Assembly (NCBI GenBank): GCA_014871385.1
Contig: CM026425.1
Coordinates: 18,870,902-18,934,901 of the forward strand
Source: Ceratodon purpureus
Taxonomy: Eukaryota > Streptophyta > Bryopsida > Pseudoditrichales > Ditrichaceae
Direction: 5' to 3'
Length of the DNA: 64,000 nt
A program made the position numbers and the translations under genes. The notes beneath the pieces were generated by a model that was given only the letters and a program-made list of their open reading frames with translations, was not told the DNA's origin and made no database searches. Within the stretch, counting starts at the first letter, position 1; every line of letters starts with the position of its first letter. Shown here one piece after another: positions 21,783 to 34,091 of this stretch.

Positions 21783-22676
21783 TGATAATTTGTTGAATCA
21801 TTTTATTCAAGTCGTAGTCGTGTTTTGTGAGTTTTGTGGAGCATGTCAAAGTTAGTAGTGTGGTCATCGTTGAGTTTATCATCACATTTAAGTGCTGATG
21901 TGACACGCAGAAACAAGAGCGGAAAGAAAGGAGAGAGAGTATCGGATCTGGGTCTGGTTCAGCAGGACGTCGCAAGAGCAATCATTTACGGGGTCCCAGA
22001 CGTTCCTCGAGTCCCAGTTAACATGTGCATCTCATCGTTGATGCACCCTGAAATTCGTTCTCCTCACCTTCAGGGACTGATCCCGCATGGCGTCCAGCTT
22101 CTCTAGATTGTGTGGCCTTCGGGTAAGACTTCACAATCCTTTCTTTTTTCTGAATGCTTGTTGATTCAGGCAATACGAAGTGCAAGAGAATGGGTCTTGT
22201 TTGAATTCGATAGCAAGAAGTCCTGTCGAGCAAAAGCTCACGTTTCAACCATATGAATTGACTGTTTGTTATCAGATCGAATGTATTAGACGTGAAGGAT
22301 ATCCAAGCAAACATGGAGAGGAGGCGCGAAGTCTTTTGTAAATCTTGACCCTTCCCTGCTGGGCTCTGCATTGATTTGCCAATTTTGAAGTTAGAGTTTG
22401 TACAGACATGTATTGACCAATGAGCATAGATGAAAGCTAGCCGCATCAGTCTGCATTCAAATGAATGCTTATGACTAATATCCTTCTGCTGTGTAACGTT
22501 GTGGTGGTTCAATTTTCCTTGAGAATTGCTCCAATTTTTTCGAACATATGTGAACGACTTTGGCTAAACCCGTTCAGTAGATTGAAAGTATTAAGAAACA
22601 GCACTGTTAAGTTTCAATTCCTGGCTGTGATTATGCAACTTGAACTATTATTTTTGTCTTCATGTTTCCTAACGTA
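21783..22676 (+). other. 3' flank of kinase gene
   Basis: Probably contains the 3' UTR. An ORF of 90 codons (21834-22106) has no recognisable features. No clear AATAAA signal is seen. Confidence 0.3.
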
Positions 22677-22682
22677 AACGAT

Positions 22683-23384
22683 CCCCGATGATAAACCTCG
22701 CTCTCGTCTTAATGACGAGCCCCCCCAACCAGGGCTTATATTGGGGGGCAAGGGCAAAAAGCCCCTTATAAATTGTTTGATGATGAAAAAATATTAATTT
22801 TTTTATTTTTAAAATAATTAAACTATCTAAAACTAATGTAGTGGGTTTCCTCAAACTAATTTGGGGTCTCTGAATCAATTAAAAATATAAAAATTATTAG
22901 AAAAGGCCAAATACTCCTTTAAATAGAATTAGGGCAGGAAGGAGGATGGAGAGGGCCTGCTTCATCATTAAGGTCATTAAGTTTATTCTCAAGCACTCAC
23001 CTATTTCTATCCCATATTAAACCAAGCATAATTCCACCTAAAGTGGAGCTCATAATTACTTGCCTTTTACACACTTGCTAGGTGCCTTTTTTTCATTGGG
23101 TGATTCTTGTTCGGAAATGGGTGGGTATGTGATGGAGAATAGAAAGGAAAGTAGACAGTTTCATGCTCCACCTATGTCTGATAATAAGCATTTACTTGTC
23201 CCCCACTTTGGAAATTCATAATAAATGGAGGTATAATTAGAAAATTATGATTCAACTTGGAATAATTTCTCACTCCTGTTGCTAGTACAATGAAAAAATT
23301 TGTAAAGAACTATAAGAATTCCTTAAATGCTCAAAAATAGGCATGTTGACCTTAAGACAAGGGCGAGGTTTATAGTCTAGGGTT
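22683..23384. mobile_element. MITE with about 35-bp terminal inverted repeats
   Basis: The left end has TAAACCTCGCTCTCGTCTTA and the right end inverted has TAAACCTCGCCCTTGTCTTA, both preceded by CCC-type tips. AACGAT flanks both sides (22677-22682 and 23385-23390) as a possible duplication. The interior is AT-rich and non-coding. Superfamily not assigned. Confidence 0.55.
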
Positions 23385-23390
23385 AACGAT

Positions 23391-24680
23391 GTTCGGATGC
23401 TGCCATTTACAGTGGCGGACAAATGATCCATGTTTGTCAAAACAAGTTGTATGGATGATGGTTAGATATTTATACTTTTGACTCAGTATAAATCTAGGGA
23501 GCAATAGATTGTTGTTTGCAAGAAACCGAAGTCTTATCCTGCAAGAGCAAGCAATGAAATAAAACTTGTCCAACTAGTGAGAACACTTGCCATGCAATTC
23601 CAACATGTATGGTAGTAGCACCTATTTTCGTACACTTAAGGAATTCACTATACTTGTAGAAATCGAATGAGTGGTTTACTATTTTTCGGTGATTAACAAT
23701 AAGAAAAGACGAAGTTTCTCCATTTTTAGGATATTTATAAGCACTTACAATAATAATTACAAATTTTAGAAGTGAACCTATTGCCGAACACTCTGCTGCA
23801 TGTACGCATGGGGTACCTGGTAGGTAATTACAAGGTGATCAAATCTCCAGTGGAACAAGAATTTGAGGTGTCCACCTTTAGGGGGGTCTGGGGATAGGTG
23901 CTTACATCATAACCATGATAATATTACCAAATTAAAGAACTGCCAATAAGTTGACACTACATCTATTATACCATTAATGAATGAATAAATATATGTAAAA
24001 TAAAGTATTTTTTTAGCAACACATGGCTGTATCTAGTGCTTAATTTGGCATAGAAATAAGAATAATAATTATTCGTCCTTTGTGATGGATTTAGTGTGAC
24101 AATGATATCTGTTAGTGATGGTAAGCAGATGTCGGCGTAACTGCTAGGGAGGTACTTGGTGAGTTTGTGCAATATCATGCACTTCATACTTACAGTTATC
24201 CTTGAGTTTTTAGAAATTTAAAAAGAAACTATAAATGCATTTATAGTATACATATAAGAGCATGCGATAAGAAAAGTGTTTTTAAAAATTTCATGAGTTT
24301 TGCATAATTGTAATATAATAATATTATTCTCTATGTGTAAGGAACTTGATGGTCTTTAAAACTAAGAAAATTATAATTTTGATGTTAATCCATTCTGGAA
24401 ACCAGTTTTCCTTGAATTTAGAGACTCTGAGTTCTTACATGTCAAATGTGTCACTTCCAACTTGGTGTTCTACATACTACATTTATCTCCAAAACTTTAT
24501 GAACTCCAACATTTATCTCCAAATTTAATGAATTCCAATGCACTTGAGTATTCATTGGGTATGCCCTCTTGATGGAGGATGTTTTTAACCATGTACATCT
24601 CAAAAGACCGCATTCTAGTTGTTCATGTGTCTCAAATACAAATATTATAAATTCATAATGAAGTTAGAAAATAATAAGAG
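23391..24680. other. AT-rich spacer without recognised features
   Basis: No ORF with family signature, RNA gene or terminal repeat was found. Confidence 0.5.
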
Positions 24681-24819
24681 AGAGAAATTACGGTCTCCGG
24701 AGGAGACCAAAGTGAATTAAGTGTCTGTTCGATCCACCTCCAATCCAATGCCCACACGACAAAGGTATGGAAGTAAAGATCTACTCCCCCCTTTCGAGAG
24801 TAGACACTTTAGTCACAAA

Positions 24820-25687
24820 TTAACCCCTAAAGTTCTGAGGGTATTTTTCATCAAAACTGCCTCAAAACAGCCCCTCTTCAAAGCAAGGTGGATTTTGCAA
24901 AGTTGAGGTCTTAATTTGTATATCTAACCGTAAGATCTTGTAGCTAACTTCTACGTCTACATGTCGACGAAATCATAGACACTCATTCCTCACCAATTGC
25001 AAGATCGTAACATTCAAAGTTGAAAAACAAGGTTTTTTTCCCTGCACAAAAAGGGAACAACAGAGTTTTGAAGGCCCAAAAAATCATTTTTTTGCATTAT
25101 GGATTTTGGGGATTTTGATGCACGTCAAAGAATACTGAGTTAACTAATTGCATAAAAAATAAATATTTAAAAAAGTTGTGGAAGGTTGCCAAAAAAATCA
25201 ATTTCTGCTAGGGGGTATACTGAAATTCTCAAACGAAGGCCGTTTTTTGACAATAAAAATAGCATATGAAAACAATTTGGATTAAAAATCCAAACGGTGG
25301 GAATATACTCTACTGCCTTTTCTACACATAGAAATTTTTATTTCTAAAAAATATTAAAATCTCAATATATGCTGAAATTTCAAAGTTTTGTCTTTGGGCA
25401 GATTTTGGCAGATTTTGGCAATTTTGGGCAGTTTTGGGCAGAATTTGCTGCATTCGCAGTGGCTGTGAGCTTGCCCGAAGTATGGCTGAATGCAGCTTTT
25501 GACATTCAAAACCCCGTAACTTTTTTTCAGTATGTTCAAAAAAAAAATAAAAAAAATCTACACAAACAACTCCAAAATGCCTACCTACATTATTTTTTTC
25601 AAAGATTTAGGAATTAAATTGAAATTCTAGGAACCTGCCCAAATTTTAAAAACGCCCATTCCAGGACTATTGTCCTTTAGGAGTTAA
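24820..25687. mobile_element. TTAA-flanked DNA element, copy A (868 bp)
   Basis: The element is bounded by TTAA on both sides, with termini CCCCTAAAG and CTTTAGGAG. LINE copy 1 is uninterrupted at the corresponding point (near 16390), so this is an insertion. The TTAA duplication with CCC...GGG ends is the piggyBac signature; PIF/Harbinger with TAA targets is the alternative. It is non-coding with repeated GGCAGATTTT/GGGCAGTTTT words near 25395-25440. A second copy lies at 50108-50981. Confidence 0.65.
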
Positions 25688-25689
25688 CC

Positions 25690-26030
25690 ACTAACAAGTG
25701 ATAATTACAAGTAACAAAAAACAGTAGTGACTATCTTCTCAAGATTCATTTGGATGTGACTTTGGACACCAAGCCACGAGCTCATTGTCGGTTGTAGGTG
25801 AGCGTTTGTCTCATTTATCTCGTCCGGGTTCGAACCCTAATGGACTCGTTTGAGTGGATGTAGAGGATGAAGTGGCTTGGTACTGCGGAGTGATCGATGG
25901 TAGGCAGGAAATGCGTTGTGCCAACCAACAGCCCCCTTTGCAAGAAGTGACAAGAGACTGGACACCCATATGCTAACAATTTAAATAAAGTAGCTCTAGC
26001 TACTAAAATTTTTATTTTTATTTATATTAT
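25690..26030 (+). repeat. LINE copy 2 3' UTR module with tRNA-like segment
   Basis: On the + strand, GAGCTCATTG (25779), GTGAGCGTTTGTCTCATTTA and GGGTTCGAACCC (25826-25837) mimic the D-arm, anticodon region and T-arm of a tRNA, with pol III A/B-box spacing. It is antisense to the LINE, as in copy 1. Confidence 0.55.
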
Positions 26031-26045
26031 AATTTTGGATTTTGA

Positions 26046-26777
26046 CTATAAGGGATCTAATGTTTTGGGTAATGGTTGGTGGTTTTCTATTCTTCTTTTG
26101 TGGAGAAGAATTGACATGGCGTATTGTACGGCAATAGTGTTCATGTTTTTAAAGGTGATTTTGATGGTAGGCATAGGTATTTTGAAATTGTCTACAAGTA
26201 GTTTCATTGATGGAATGTGTGTGGTAGCTCTGGCGCATGCTGTGATGACAAGAAGGGGATCAACTTTCCATCCTCTAGCCGTAATACTGGCAATTAATGG
26301 ATTGTATTTGTTGGTTTTAGCTTCAAATGTTTCTGGTGAGAATCTGTCATTGCAGTATGTGAATTCAATGAATTGTATGGTAAGATTGGGGTTTATTTCA
26401 GCAGGGGGATCGCATTGGTATGGTAAACCTTTAACGCAAAGAATGTCTAGTCTAAATCTAGAGTTGCAATGACATGTTTGTGTGCCACATGTGCATGGAA
26501 GTAGCCAATTAGGAACTGTATTTTTTGAGGGTTTATCATTGAAGGTGCCCGCATTCATTAGAATAAAACAATGAGATTTTTCGGATGAGACTAGTAGTTT
26601 TCTAATTTCCCATACTACTTTGTTGTGTCTTTTGACTCGGAGGGAGTGTATATGTTGTTGTTGGCATGTGAGTAATACATGTAGCGATGTATCCGGTTCA
26701 TGTGAATTGCAAATGGGACATGTGATAGATGGAAATCTTTCTCTTCCGAAAAACATTTGTTTTCTAGCTTGGCCCAT
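26046..26777 (-). pseudogene. LINE C-terminal Cys/His domain remnant (copy 2)
   Basis: An open frame of about 243 residues nearly identical to 15296-16027, with the same CPIC...H...C motif. The upstream join to RNase H is broken near 26790-26810. Confidence 0.75.
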
Positions 26778-26998
26778 ATAAGTTCCCGTACGGAATTTTA
26801 TGAGGCATGAATTTTATTTGTCTGTGATGGTTGGATTTTCCCAAATTTCATTACAAAGTTCATTGTCTATATCTGCATTTCCCATCCATTTCCAAATGTT
26901 GGAGGTTTGTATGGCCATGATTTCTAGATTGTTTTCTCTATCATTTTCTTGATTTGTTTTTCTAGAATTCTAACTTGTCCTTCGTCTGGAACATCTAT

Positions 26999-27560
26999 TC
27001 ACGAAGGCCAACTATCTTTTTGGAAGTAGTACGGAGTGGCATGGGCGTGTTCGTATGAGTGTTCGGCTTTTCTATGAGCTAGGTATAGCCCTTGTTTTGC
27101 TAAGTAATCTGCTTCTTCGTTGCCGTAAATGTTGATGTGTGCTCTAACTTTGTATAGTGAAATTGGTTGTGTTCTTTGTTGGAGTAGTTCTACTATGGAG
27201 GCAAGTGTGGTTTGATCGGGGTGACTATTATGTAGTGTGGGATGTTTTATTTGTGTATTAAGTAAATAAAGTACATTTAGACAGTCGGTAAATATGTATG
27301 CTGGTTCGTTGGGGAATTGTGTGTTAATAATTCTGAGTGTTTTGTGTACTGCCATCATTTCTGCACGTAGTATATTTTGGTGTCCTTGGAGTCTTTTGAC
27401 GATATTGAGGCCTTTGGGGCTGTAAATACCGTATCCAGCTCTTTCTCTCAACCATTTGCCGTCGCCAATTTCTTTTGGAGGTTTAAATGATCCATCTGTG
27501 TAATAACTGAATTGGGGGTGGAATTTTAGTGGTAGATTTGTTTGGTAATTTGGTAGTTGT
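26999..27560 (-). pseudogene. LINE RNase H remnant (copy 2)
   Basis: Catalytic motifs TDGS, RAEMMA, FTDC and GNEEAD are all present. Over the aligned 450 bp it is almost base-for-base identical to copy 1 (the one residue difference I noticed is near the end, S for N). It is followed by about 200 bp of diverged linker toward the C-terminal domain. Confidence 0.8.
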
Positions 27561-28485
27561 GGGATAGGTGTTGAGTTATTAGCGGGGGTGTTTGGATAAT
27601 ATAATTTGGACCACTTTTTACTGGGATTGACATGGGTATTTAAGGGAGTCGGAGATGCAATTTGTGTGTGAGTTTATAATTTTTGGAGATTGTTAATTGT
27701 GTGAACGAGTTGATTTATTTGCTCGTGAGTACGTATGTTGTTGTTTTGATGGTGGATACAGAATACTCGGAGCGTAGAAAGTTCTTTTCTTTCAAGTTTA
27801 AGTTCAGGGGGAATTGTTGGCTCTTCATATGTAATGGTGTCTGCAGCAAAATGGGCAATAATGTGTGAGTCCGAGAATGGGCCGGTGTAAGGGTTAAAGT
27901 TTTGGTACCAGTTAGTGTCGGGAGAGATGAGTATGGTGATAGTATTTGGGTCATTTTTTGCCGCAAGGCGGGCCCAATGAATGGCTTATTGTAAGTCGGT
28001 TTCATTGTCGGGGTGAGCGTAGCCAATTCCTTTCCATTTATGATCAAATGCTTTCCCTAAGGAGCCAAATATTATATCTCGTGAAAATGGTGAGTAAAAT
28101 TGGGTAAATTGTGTAGGGCATGTAACTGGTGATGAAAAGTAAGATTGGTGGATGTTGAATGTTGCTATTAACAAGTCTAGTATTTCAGTTGGTATTGTAT
28201 ATTGAGCACATTTAAGTGGATCATTTTTTGGAATACGATATTTATATCTTTGATATAGCCACACAATTTCAGTTTCAAATGATTAGATGGATGGCTCAAG
28301 GCCGTGTGGGGTATTTTTTGCATGTTGATATTGTTTCCATAGCCATAGTAGTCTAGTTTTTGGGATGGTGATGAGGTGCCGGCCATTATCTTCGTATATA
28401 TGTGCGACGTCATGTTGTGTTTGGATATTGTTCGAGTCCATTTCGATGTCATTTTCTAGATTGCATTCATTAATAGAGACATGGA

Positions 28486-31305
28486 CTAGTGGAATAATTG
28501 TGGAAGAGTAACGTATCTTGTATCTTTTTGTTGTTCTATGGAGAAGTGTTTTTCGATGATGTTTAAAAAATGTTTATGTTGTTGTTTAGTGTAGTATTGG
28601 GTAAGTAATTCAGTATTGTGGAGACAGGTGTTATTGTCACTCCAAGGGAGAAGTTCGCTTTGACTATGCCATTTGTTGTATGTGTTATTATTTGGCGTGG
28701 TCCATTGGCATAAATATGTTGTATCTTTGTAGATTATCCCATTTGGAGTTTTGATTTTATGTTGTTTGTGGTTTAGTATTGTGTGTATGGGGAATGGACT
28801 TGGATATTTAAGCATATTGTTGGGCGGGGGAGGGAGTTCCGGAATAGGGGGGTTCGGAGGGTGTATTGGGGGAATCAATTGTTGTAGTAGGATGTTGTGG
28901 TTTATCACTGTGTAATCATTTTTTAGAGTTTGTGGAGGGAAGTGGAATCGGAATCGGCATGGTATTTGGTATCTTTGATGGCAAGAGGGGTGACAAAATA
29001 ATTGATTAGCAATATTTAGTGCACTTTTAACGGGTTTTGTAGGGTTAGAGTGGTACATTTTAAAGTCATTTGGATTCATTTGAGTGATATCCTTAGGCAT
29101 GATTATTTGGTCTAATTTTAGTGAGTTATGTAATAGTAGTTTTTGTAGTAGTTTGAGAGAAGTTTTGGGGTTTAGGCCATGTAAATATTGTGCTTCTCGC
29201 GTCCAGACAGTTTCGAGTGGGGATGGGTTTAATAGAAAATTTTCTATTGTGCTTTTGAGGTGGACTCCAGCTTCATGTTTAAGTAAAAACAATGTTCTTG
29301 TAATAGGGGATCTCACACAGTCTTGGTATTTAATGCGGGTTATTTCTTCGGAGCCTCTATATTTTGCAAGTATAAATTGTATCAAACCAAAGTATATTTT
29401 GCCGAGTCTACCTTTATCATTGAGTGCATTTTGTAACTTTTCTCCGATACAACGTAAGTAGGCATTTTTTAATGAAAAGGCTTCCATTCCAAATAGATCA
29501 GGTGGGAGTTGTGTAGCAATGTTGGATGTGCATTTTGGTAGTCCGCATATTGTTTTATGGAGTGCTATGATCTTTTTGTCAAGTTTTATGATTGCCGGCA
29601 TAGAGTATGGTACTGCGTAGAAGTTGTATGCAATACCAGCACGTATGACTGTATCGGCCATATTAATTGTTTGTTTCGTAGTGGCTGGGCAGGCCACTAG
29701 GGCTTGGCATTGTTTAACAACTTTAGCTGTAGTAGTGTTTATTTGTGTTTTCCATTTAAGCGATGATGCGAGATTTATTCCTAGATATGTGTATGGGTCG
29801 TGTTGGTCTAGAACTTGTAATGGTTAATTTCTATAATTTATATTGGTGGCCTGAATCTGTGCTTTGAATGCTATGGGATTCATTTTTGATTTATTTGGGT
29901 ATCCGGTCACTGCACATTTAGGTATACCAAGATCCATTCCAGCCCATTCGCAGAATTTGTCTAATTTATTTAGTTGTTTTTGTAGTGATGCTAATTTGTT
30001 GGCAATAGCTGCTAAATCATGAGCATATGTTGCAGATGAGATTGTAACTTTGGATGTACCAAAGGTTTATCCATTGTCACCTTGTTGTAACCCTCTAAGA
30101 GTTGGTTCTATGAATATTATAAATAAACATGGACTAAGAGTATCTCCTTGTATTGTTCCTCTTTGGATGGGAATAGGTAGAGTTTTACCAAAGTGTTCTC
30201 CAGAAAATATAGTAGAGGATTGTGAGTATATATTTCCTATCAGGTTTATGGCATCGGTTGGGTATCCAAGATCTTTCATTACGGCTAAGAATCTCGTATG
30301 GTCAATGGAGCCAAAAGCATTTTCAAAGTCAATGTATAGAATGTATATATCTTGATTTGTAAATCTTGCATCTTCTAAGGCTGCAATGAGTAGTTGAAGT
30401 TGTCTCGATGTTCCTCTTTCTGCTTAGAATCCTTCTTGGCTGCCATGCAGAATTTGATATTTTTCACCGTAAGTGGAAAAGTTAAAGCATTAGGGGAAAA
30501 ATGGGATCTCCAACGGGCCTTGTAAGACAGCCCGAAGGTAGGTGAACTGCTGCCCGCTGACACTTCTCTACGAAATCTCATTGGTGGATATCCCGCCCGC
30601 TGACAACAAAATTTGCCCCGTTGACAACAGAATCCGCTACTGTCCAATAAAGTGACAGTAGTAGGCACACGCTCGTTGACAGTGTCATTAATGCTCGTAA
30701 TGTCCAATGGGGTGACATCAGTGGGCAACGCCTTCGCTGCAAGCGATTGGCTGGACCTCTCAAACGCCAATTTGGCGACCTGCTGGCACCATTGGTGCCA
30801 GTAGGTAAAGTGCACGGGCATGGCGAAATTTTGAGGTACGGATTCCGACCAAAGGCCCGTTGGAGACCCTATTTTTTCACATTAACGATTAATGTGTAGT
30901 AAAGAGTTTGTATATGGTGTTCGCTAAAGCGATAGGTCTATGGTTTGTAAGTTGTCATGGTTCACCTTTTTTATATAATAAGACAGTTAGACTGGTTTTC
31001 CATGTTGCCGGTATTTGTTTTTGTTTGTAGCAGTGTTTAAAAAATAGAAATAGTAATTTGTGGAATCGTGGAGGCATATTTTTCAGAATAGAGTTAGGTA
31101 TTTTGTCTGGGCCTGGGGCTTTGTTATTTCCTAGGTTTTTGAAGCATAAATCGTAAGTTTCTTGGTCAAAATATGTGTGTAGGGGGATTTGTGGTTCTCC
31201 GCGTTGATCAATTGTGAATCCGTCCAAGTCATTGTGGAGGGTGTGTAGTTTGAGGGTGACATGTAGGAACTGTTGGATGGTTACTGATAGATTGTTCAAT
31301 GTATA
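28486..31305 (-). pseudogene. LINE reverse transcriptase remnant (copy 2)
   Basis: The thumb/connection part is open at 28486-29697. The palm lies at about 29830-30480 and 30890-31305, split by a MITE. Motif 'QRGTIQGDTLSP' is intact, a stop follows 'GDNG' where copy 1 continues, and the catalytic box is YAHD. 'GPDKIPNSILKNMPP' precedes the palm. Confidence 0.8.
30488..30885. mobile_element. MITE in LINE copy 2 (CATTAGGRG family, about 390 bp)
   Basis: The left end has GGGATCTCCAACGGGCCTTG and the right end inverted has GGGTCTCCAACGGGCCTTTG, behind A-rich tips. The LINE reads through at this point in copy 1 (near 7245). The first 60 bp share several blocks with the MITE at 38502-38902, so they are one family. 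Inside is the palindrome CTGGCACCATTGGTGCCAG. Exact ends and target duplication are uncertain. Confidence 0.65.
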
Positions 31306-32259
31306 TTTCACTAGTAGGAATGTTGTTCTTTGAGGCAGACTAGTAAATGACAGGCTGTCCGTTTCTTGTTCTAAGTGACACAGAAAACAACGCCTTGAGA
31401 ATTCAGAATTTACCGGCTTATACTACAGTTACGTGTCAGTGCCTGGACATCTTCAAGGTAATTCCACTTTCAAAATTGCATGCATAGTTACCCGACAAAG
31501 TTTACCTCGATTTCGAACTCTACGCAAAGTCACCATAGTTCTGAAATCTTACATTTAATAAAGAGCAATGTTCCACAAACTTCTCGTAGATTTTCTGTAC
31601 AATCTTTGATGTGAATTTCATTTTCTCTAGAGCAGCCGCGCTAGTAGATGTTGTAGAACATAATCTTCGAAACCTAGTTCAACCGACACATGTTCACACA
31701 CAAAAGCGCAATTTTCGATAGATTTAAGTATGGAGTTCGACGGCGTTTGCTTTGGATTCTCTCCGTTCTGTAAGAACTAGGAAGGAACTCTTGAGATAAT
31801 TTATGCATCGCTCGTATTGCTCGCACTGAGTGAACGATCTTCTGTGTCGTCAAGCATTGCTTGATCTTCTAGTGAAATTGCAAAAATTGAATGAAAATTA
31901 CGGAACGAGGAGCATACTTCGAGAGCTGAGCACTCCATAGTTAGGGTTAGGAAAACTGGTGCGTTGTGCGTGGTGCGTTGGATTCTCTTCCGGAACCGGA
32001 GCGGCGGTGGGCAGAGGCTTTTGATCCTCCGGGGATTGGGGATTTTGTAGAGCTAATTTCATGGGAGTGTGGGGTTTGGGACGTGCACAGTGGAATTAGG
32101 GTTTGAGTCGAGTGTGTTTTCAGTCGCAGCGTCTAATGCATGAGTCTGGCGTGGAGTCGTCTGCCGACAATGAGGGCATGCCGCTTCCAGTGGGCAAGAG
32201 CCTATTCTTCCATGAAAGTTGGTTCTGAAAATGCTTACATGATTCTTGGACTGGAACAG

Positions 32260-32463
32260 GAGCGATACTCAACCAACGAGGTATGTATTAAGATGTTGAT
32301 TGAGAATAAGGTGGACTTGGAGAAGCATGAGCGGGTGGTGACGAAGAAGGAGGGGATTGCGTTCGCCAGACAGCACGGGTGTAGGCCGGTGCCAAGGCGA
32401 GCATCAACGGGGAGAGCTGCGTCCACGAGCTCGTGCAGAAGATTTTGGACACTCTCAGCTTGA
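32260..32463 (+). pseudogene. Captured RABC (Rab18-like) GTPase fragment
   Basis: The frame reads 'RYSTNEVCIKMLIENKVD' and then 'ERVVTKKEGIAFARQHGC', which are the G4 NKxD guanine-specificity motif and following helix of plant Rab18/RABC proteins. After a small deletion and frame change the sequence continues with 'AKASINGESCVHELVQKIL', matching the G5 SAK region and last helix. G1-G3 motifs are missing, so it is a partial, dead copy. Confidence 0.7.
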
Positions 32464-33098
32464 CTGCGGATACTGCGCAATTGACGAAGAATGTGCTCAA
32501 ACCAAGCGAGACCGTGGACTCGGGACCTGATCCTGGCGTTGGATGCAGCTGTTAATAAATTTGTTTGAGTGGAGGCTGTTGATCAATCAAGTTGGTTTGT
32601 TCACTCCACTTGCTTTGCCATTATTAGGTTTTTATCCTTTAGTACATGTGTAGGTTAATTTATCAGACATTTGACACTGTACCTGTAAATCATTTTTGTT
32701 ATGGCGAGTAATTATGTTTGGGCAAGCATGAGTTTCTGGTTTCTGGGCTTGTTGAAATCACTTGTGGTTCCCATAGTCGAGCTACACATGAAGTTTAATG
32801 TTTGGGCCTCATTGTGGCATGACTATGTTTTGGACCAAGAATGTTCGTGCAGCATTTTAGGAGCTAGCGAAAGCAACGCATCCGGATAAGCAACCCGGTG
32901 TTAGCGATGCCGCTTCAACTGCTCATCTTATATGTTTTGGCTACGTATCAGGCATGTGCCTATACCTTTCTCTATCGCAAATCTATCATATGGAGTGCAT
33001 GATTGTTCGTGCTCTTTCATTTCTTGCTAGTCTGAGGTTAGGCGTTTTCAATTGAATTTTCAATCGATAAATGTGTGTTCAAATGTATAATACACAGT

Positions 33099-33212
33099 TT
33101 AGGCCAAGAACTAGGGATGGCTGTGCGGCTATTCATGGAAGCAAAACGAAATGGCCATCGACCTAACACGTCTTTTTACAATGCGCTTGTAACTGCCCAC
33201 CTGCTACACTGG
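33099..33212 (+). pseudogene. Captured pentatricopeptide-repeat fragment
   Basis: One frame reads 'AVRLFMEAKRNGHRPNTSF' and then 'YNALVTAH', one near-complete PPR helix pair. It is a single motif in isolation, so a chance match is possible, but it lies among other captured pieces. Confidence 0.45.
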
Positions 33213-33545
33213 TTATCATTCAAGAATATCAGGTAGACTGTAACTTACTGCATCATGTTATCAGTATTCAATGCCTAACACTTGACTCTGAACATGGCTC
33301 TAGAATTGCATCCTAGAGGTCGCTGCTTTCAAGCCCTTATTTACTTATCATATGGTGGGAGGTTATAATGGAGAGTCTATGTTGTGATAGTGCTTGTAGC
33401 GAGTTGGAAACTGTAAAACATGCATTATATTATTCTTCCCAAAGCCTGAAATTAAAGTGCCGTGTCGAGGAAGGATGGTCAAAGTTGCTAAGTTGGAGTC
33501 TGAGTTCGATGCCTGACTGGGAGTTTTAAATCAAATTCACAACAG

Positions 33546-33599
33546 AGATTTCAAAAAGCCATGAAGGGGGCTACCAAGGCTATGGCTTCCATGAACAAG
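33546..33599 (+). pseudogene. Captured VPS2/CHMP2 exon, piece 1
   Basis: 'RFQKAMKGATKAMASMNK' sits exactly between an AG acceptor (33544-33545) and a GT donor (33600). This is the helix 'ATKAMxxMN' of ESCRT-III VPS2/CHMP2 proteins. Retained splice borders show capture at the DNA level. Confidence 0.6.
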
Positions 33600-33802
33600 G
33601 TAAAGTTCTCTATTATATTTTTGTCTAAATCGAACTACAATGGTACTATTAATTTGGAAGTCAACCTCAAGGTTCGACGGTATGTCCTGGTTTGTGCTTA
33701 AGCAGTTATTCCACTCCCATATTTGTGCTTGTCTTTATCTGCATTGTAGCTGTTCAGAACAATTTGGTGTTTATTTTTGTTCTGTGGACACCAAATGGAA
33801 CC

Positions 33803-33860
33803 TGCGAAGTTTACATTATGGAGGAGTTTCATAAGCAGTCCGCTGAAATGGATATGACGG
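33803..33860 (+). pseudogene. Captured VPS2/CHMP2 exon, piece 2
   Basis: 'IMEEFHKQSAEMDMT' matches the VPS2 segment that follows piece 1 in the protein ('IMxEFxKQ..xMDM'). It is followed by a GTGAAT donor-like site and a stop. Confidence 0.55.
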
Positions 33861-34040
33861 TGAATTGAATCAGGTTGTTGGAGTAGTTGATAAGTTAAAT
33901 GGGTCTCCTCGCGCTCAATGTTTACATAAAATGTTTCATACTTGTGCATCGTATGGTGTAACATGTGTGAATCCATATCTGCTCTATCTTAAAATGCATA
34001 TGTACCTCAGTGTGTGACAGCCCGGAATGATGTCTGATTC

Positions 34041-34091
34041 GAGCTGGATGACGATGAGGCTGAAGAAGAGACCGAGGAGCTGACCAACCAG
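34041..34091 (+). pseudogene. Captured VPS2/CHMP2 exon, piece 3
   Basis: 'ELDDDEAEEETEELTNQ' corresponds to the acidic C-terminal region of VPS2, just before the MIM helix, and ends at a GTAAGG donor. The three pieces are in the correct order, so a genomic segment of one gene was captured. Confidence 0.6.
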
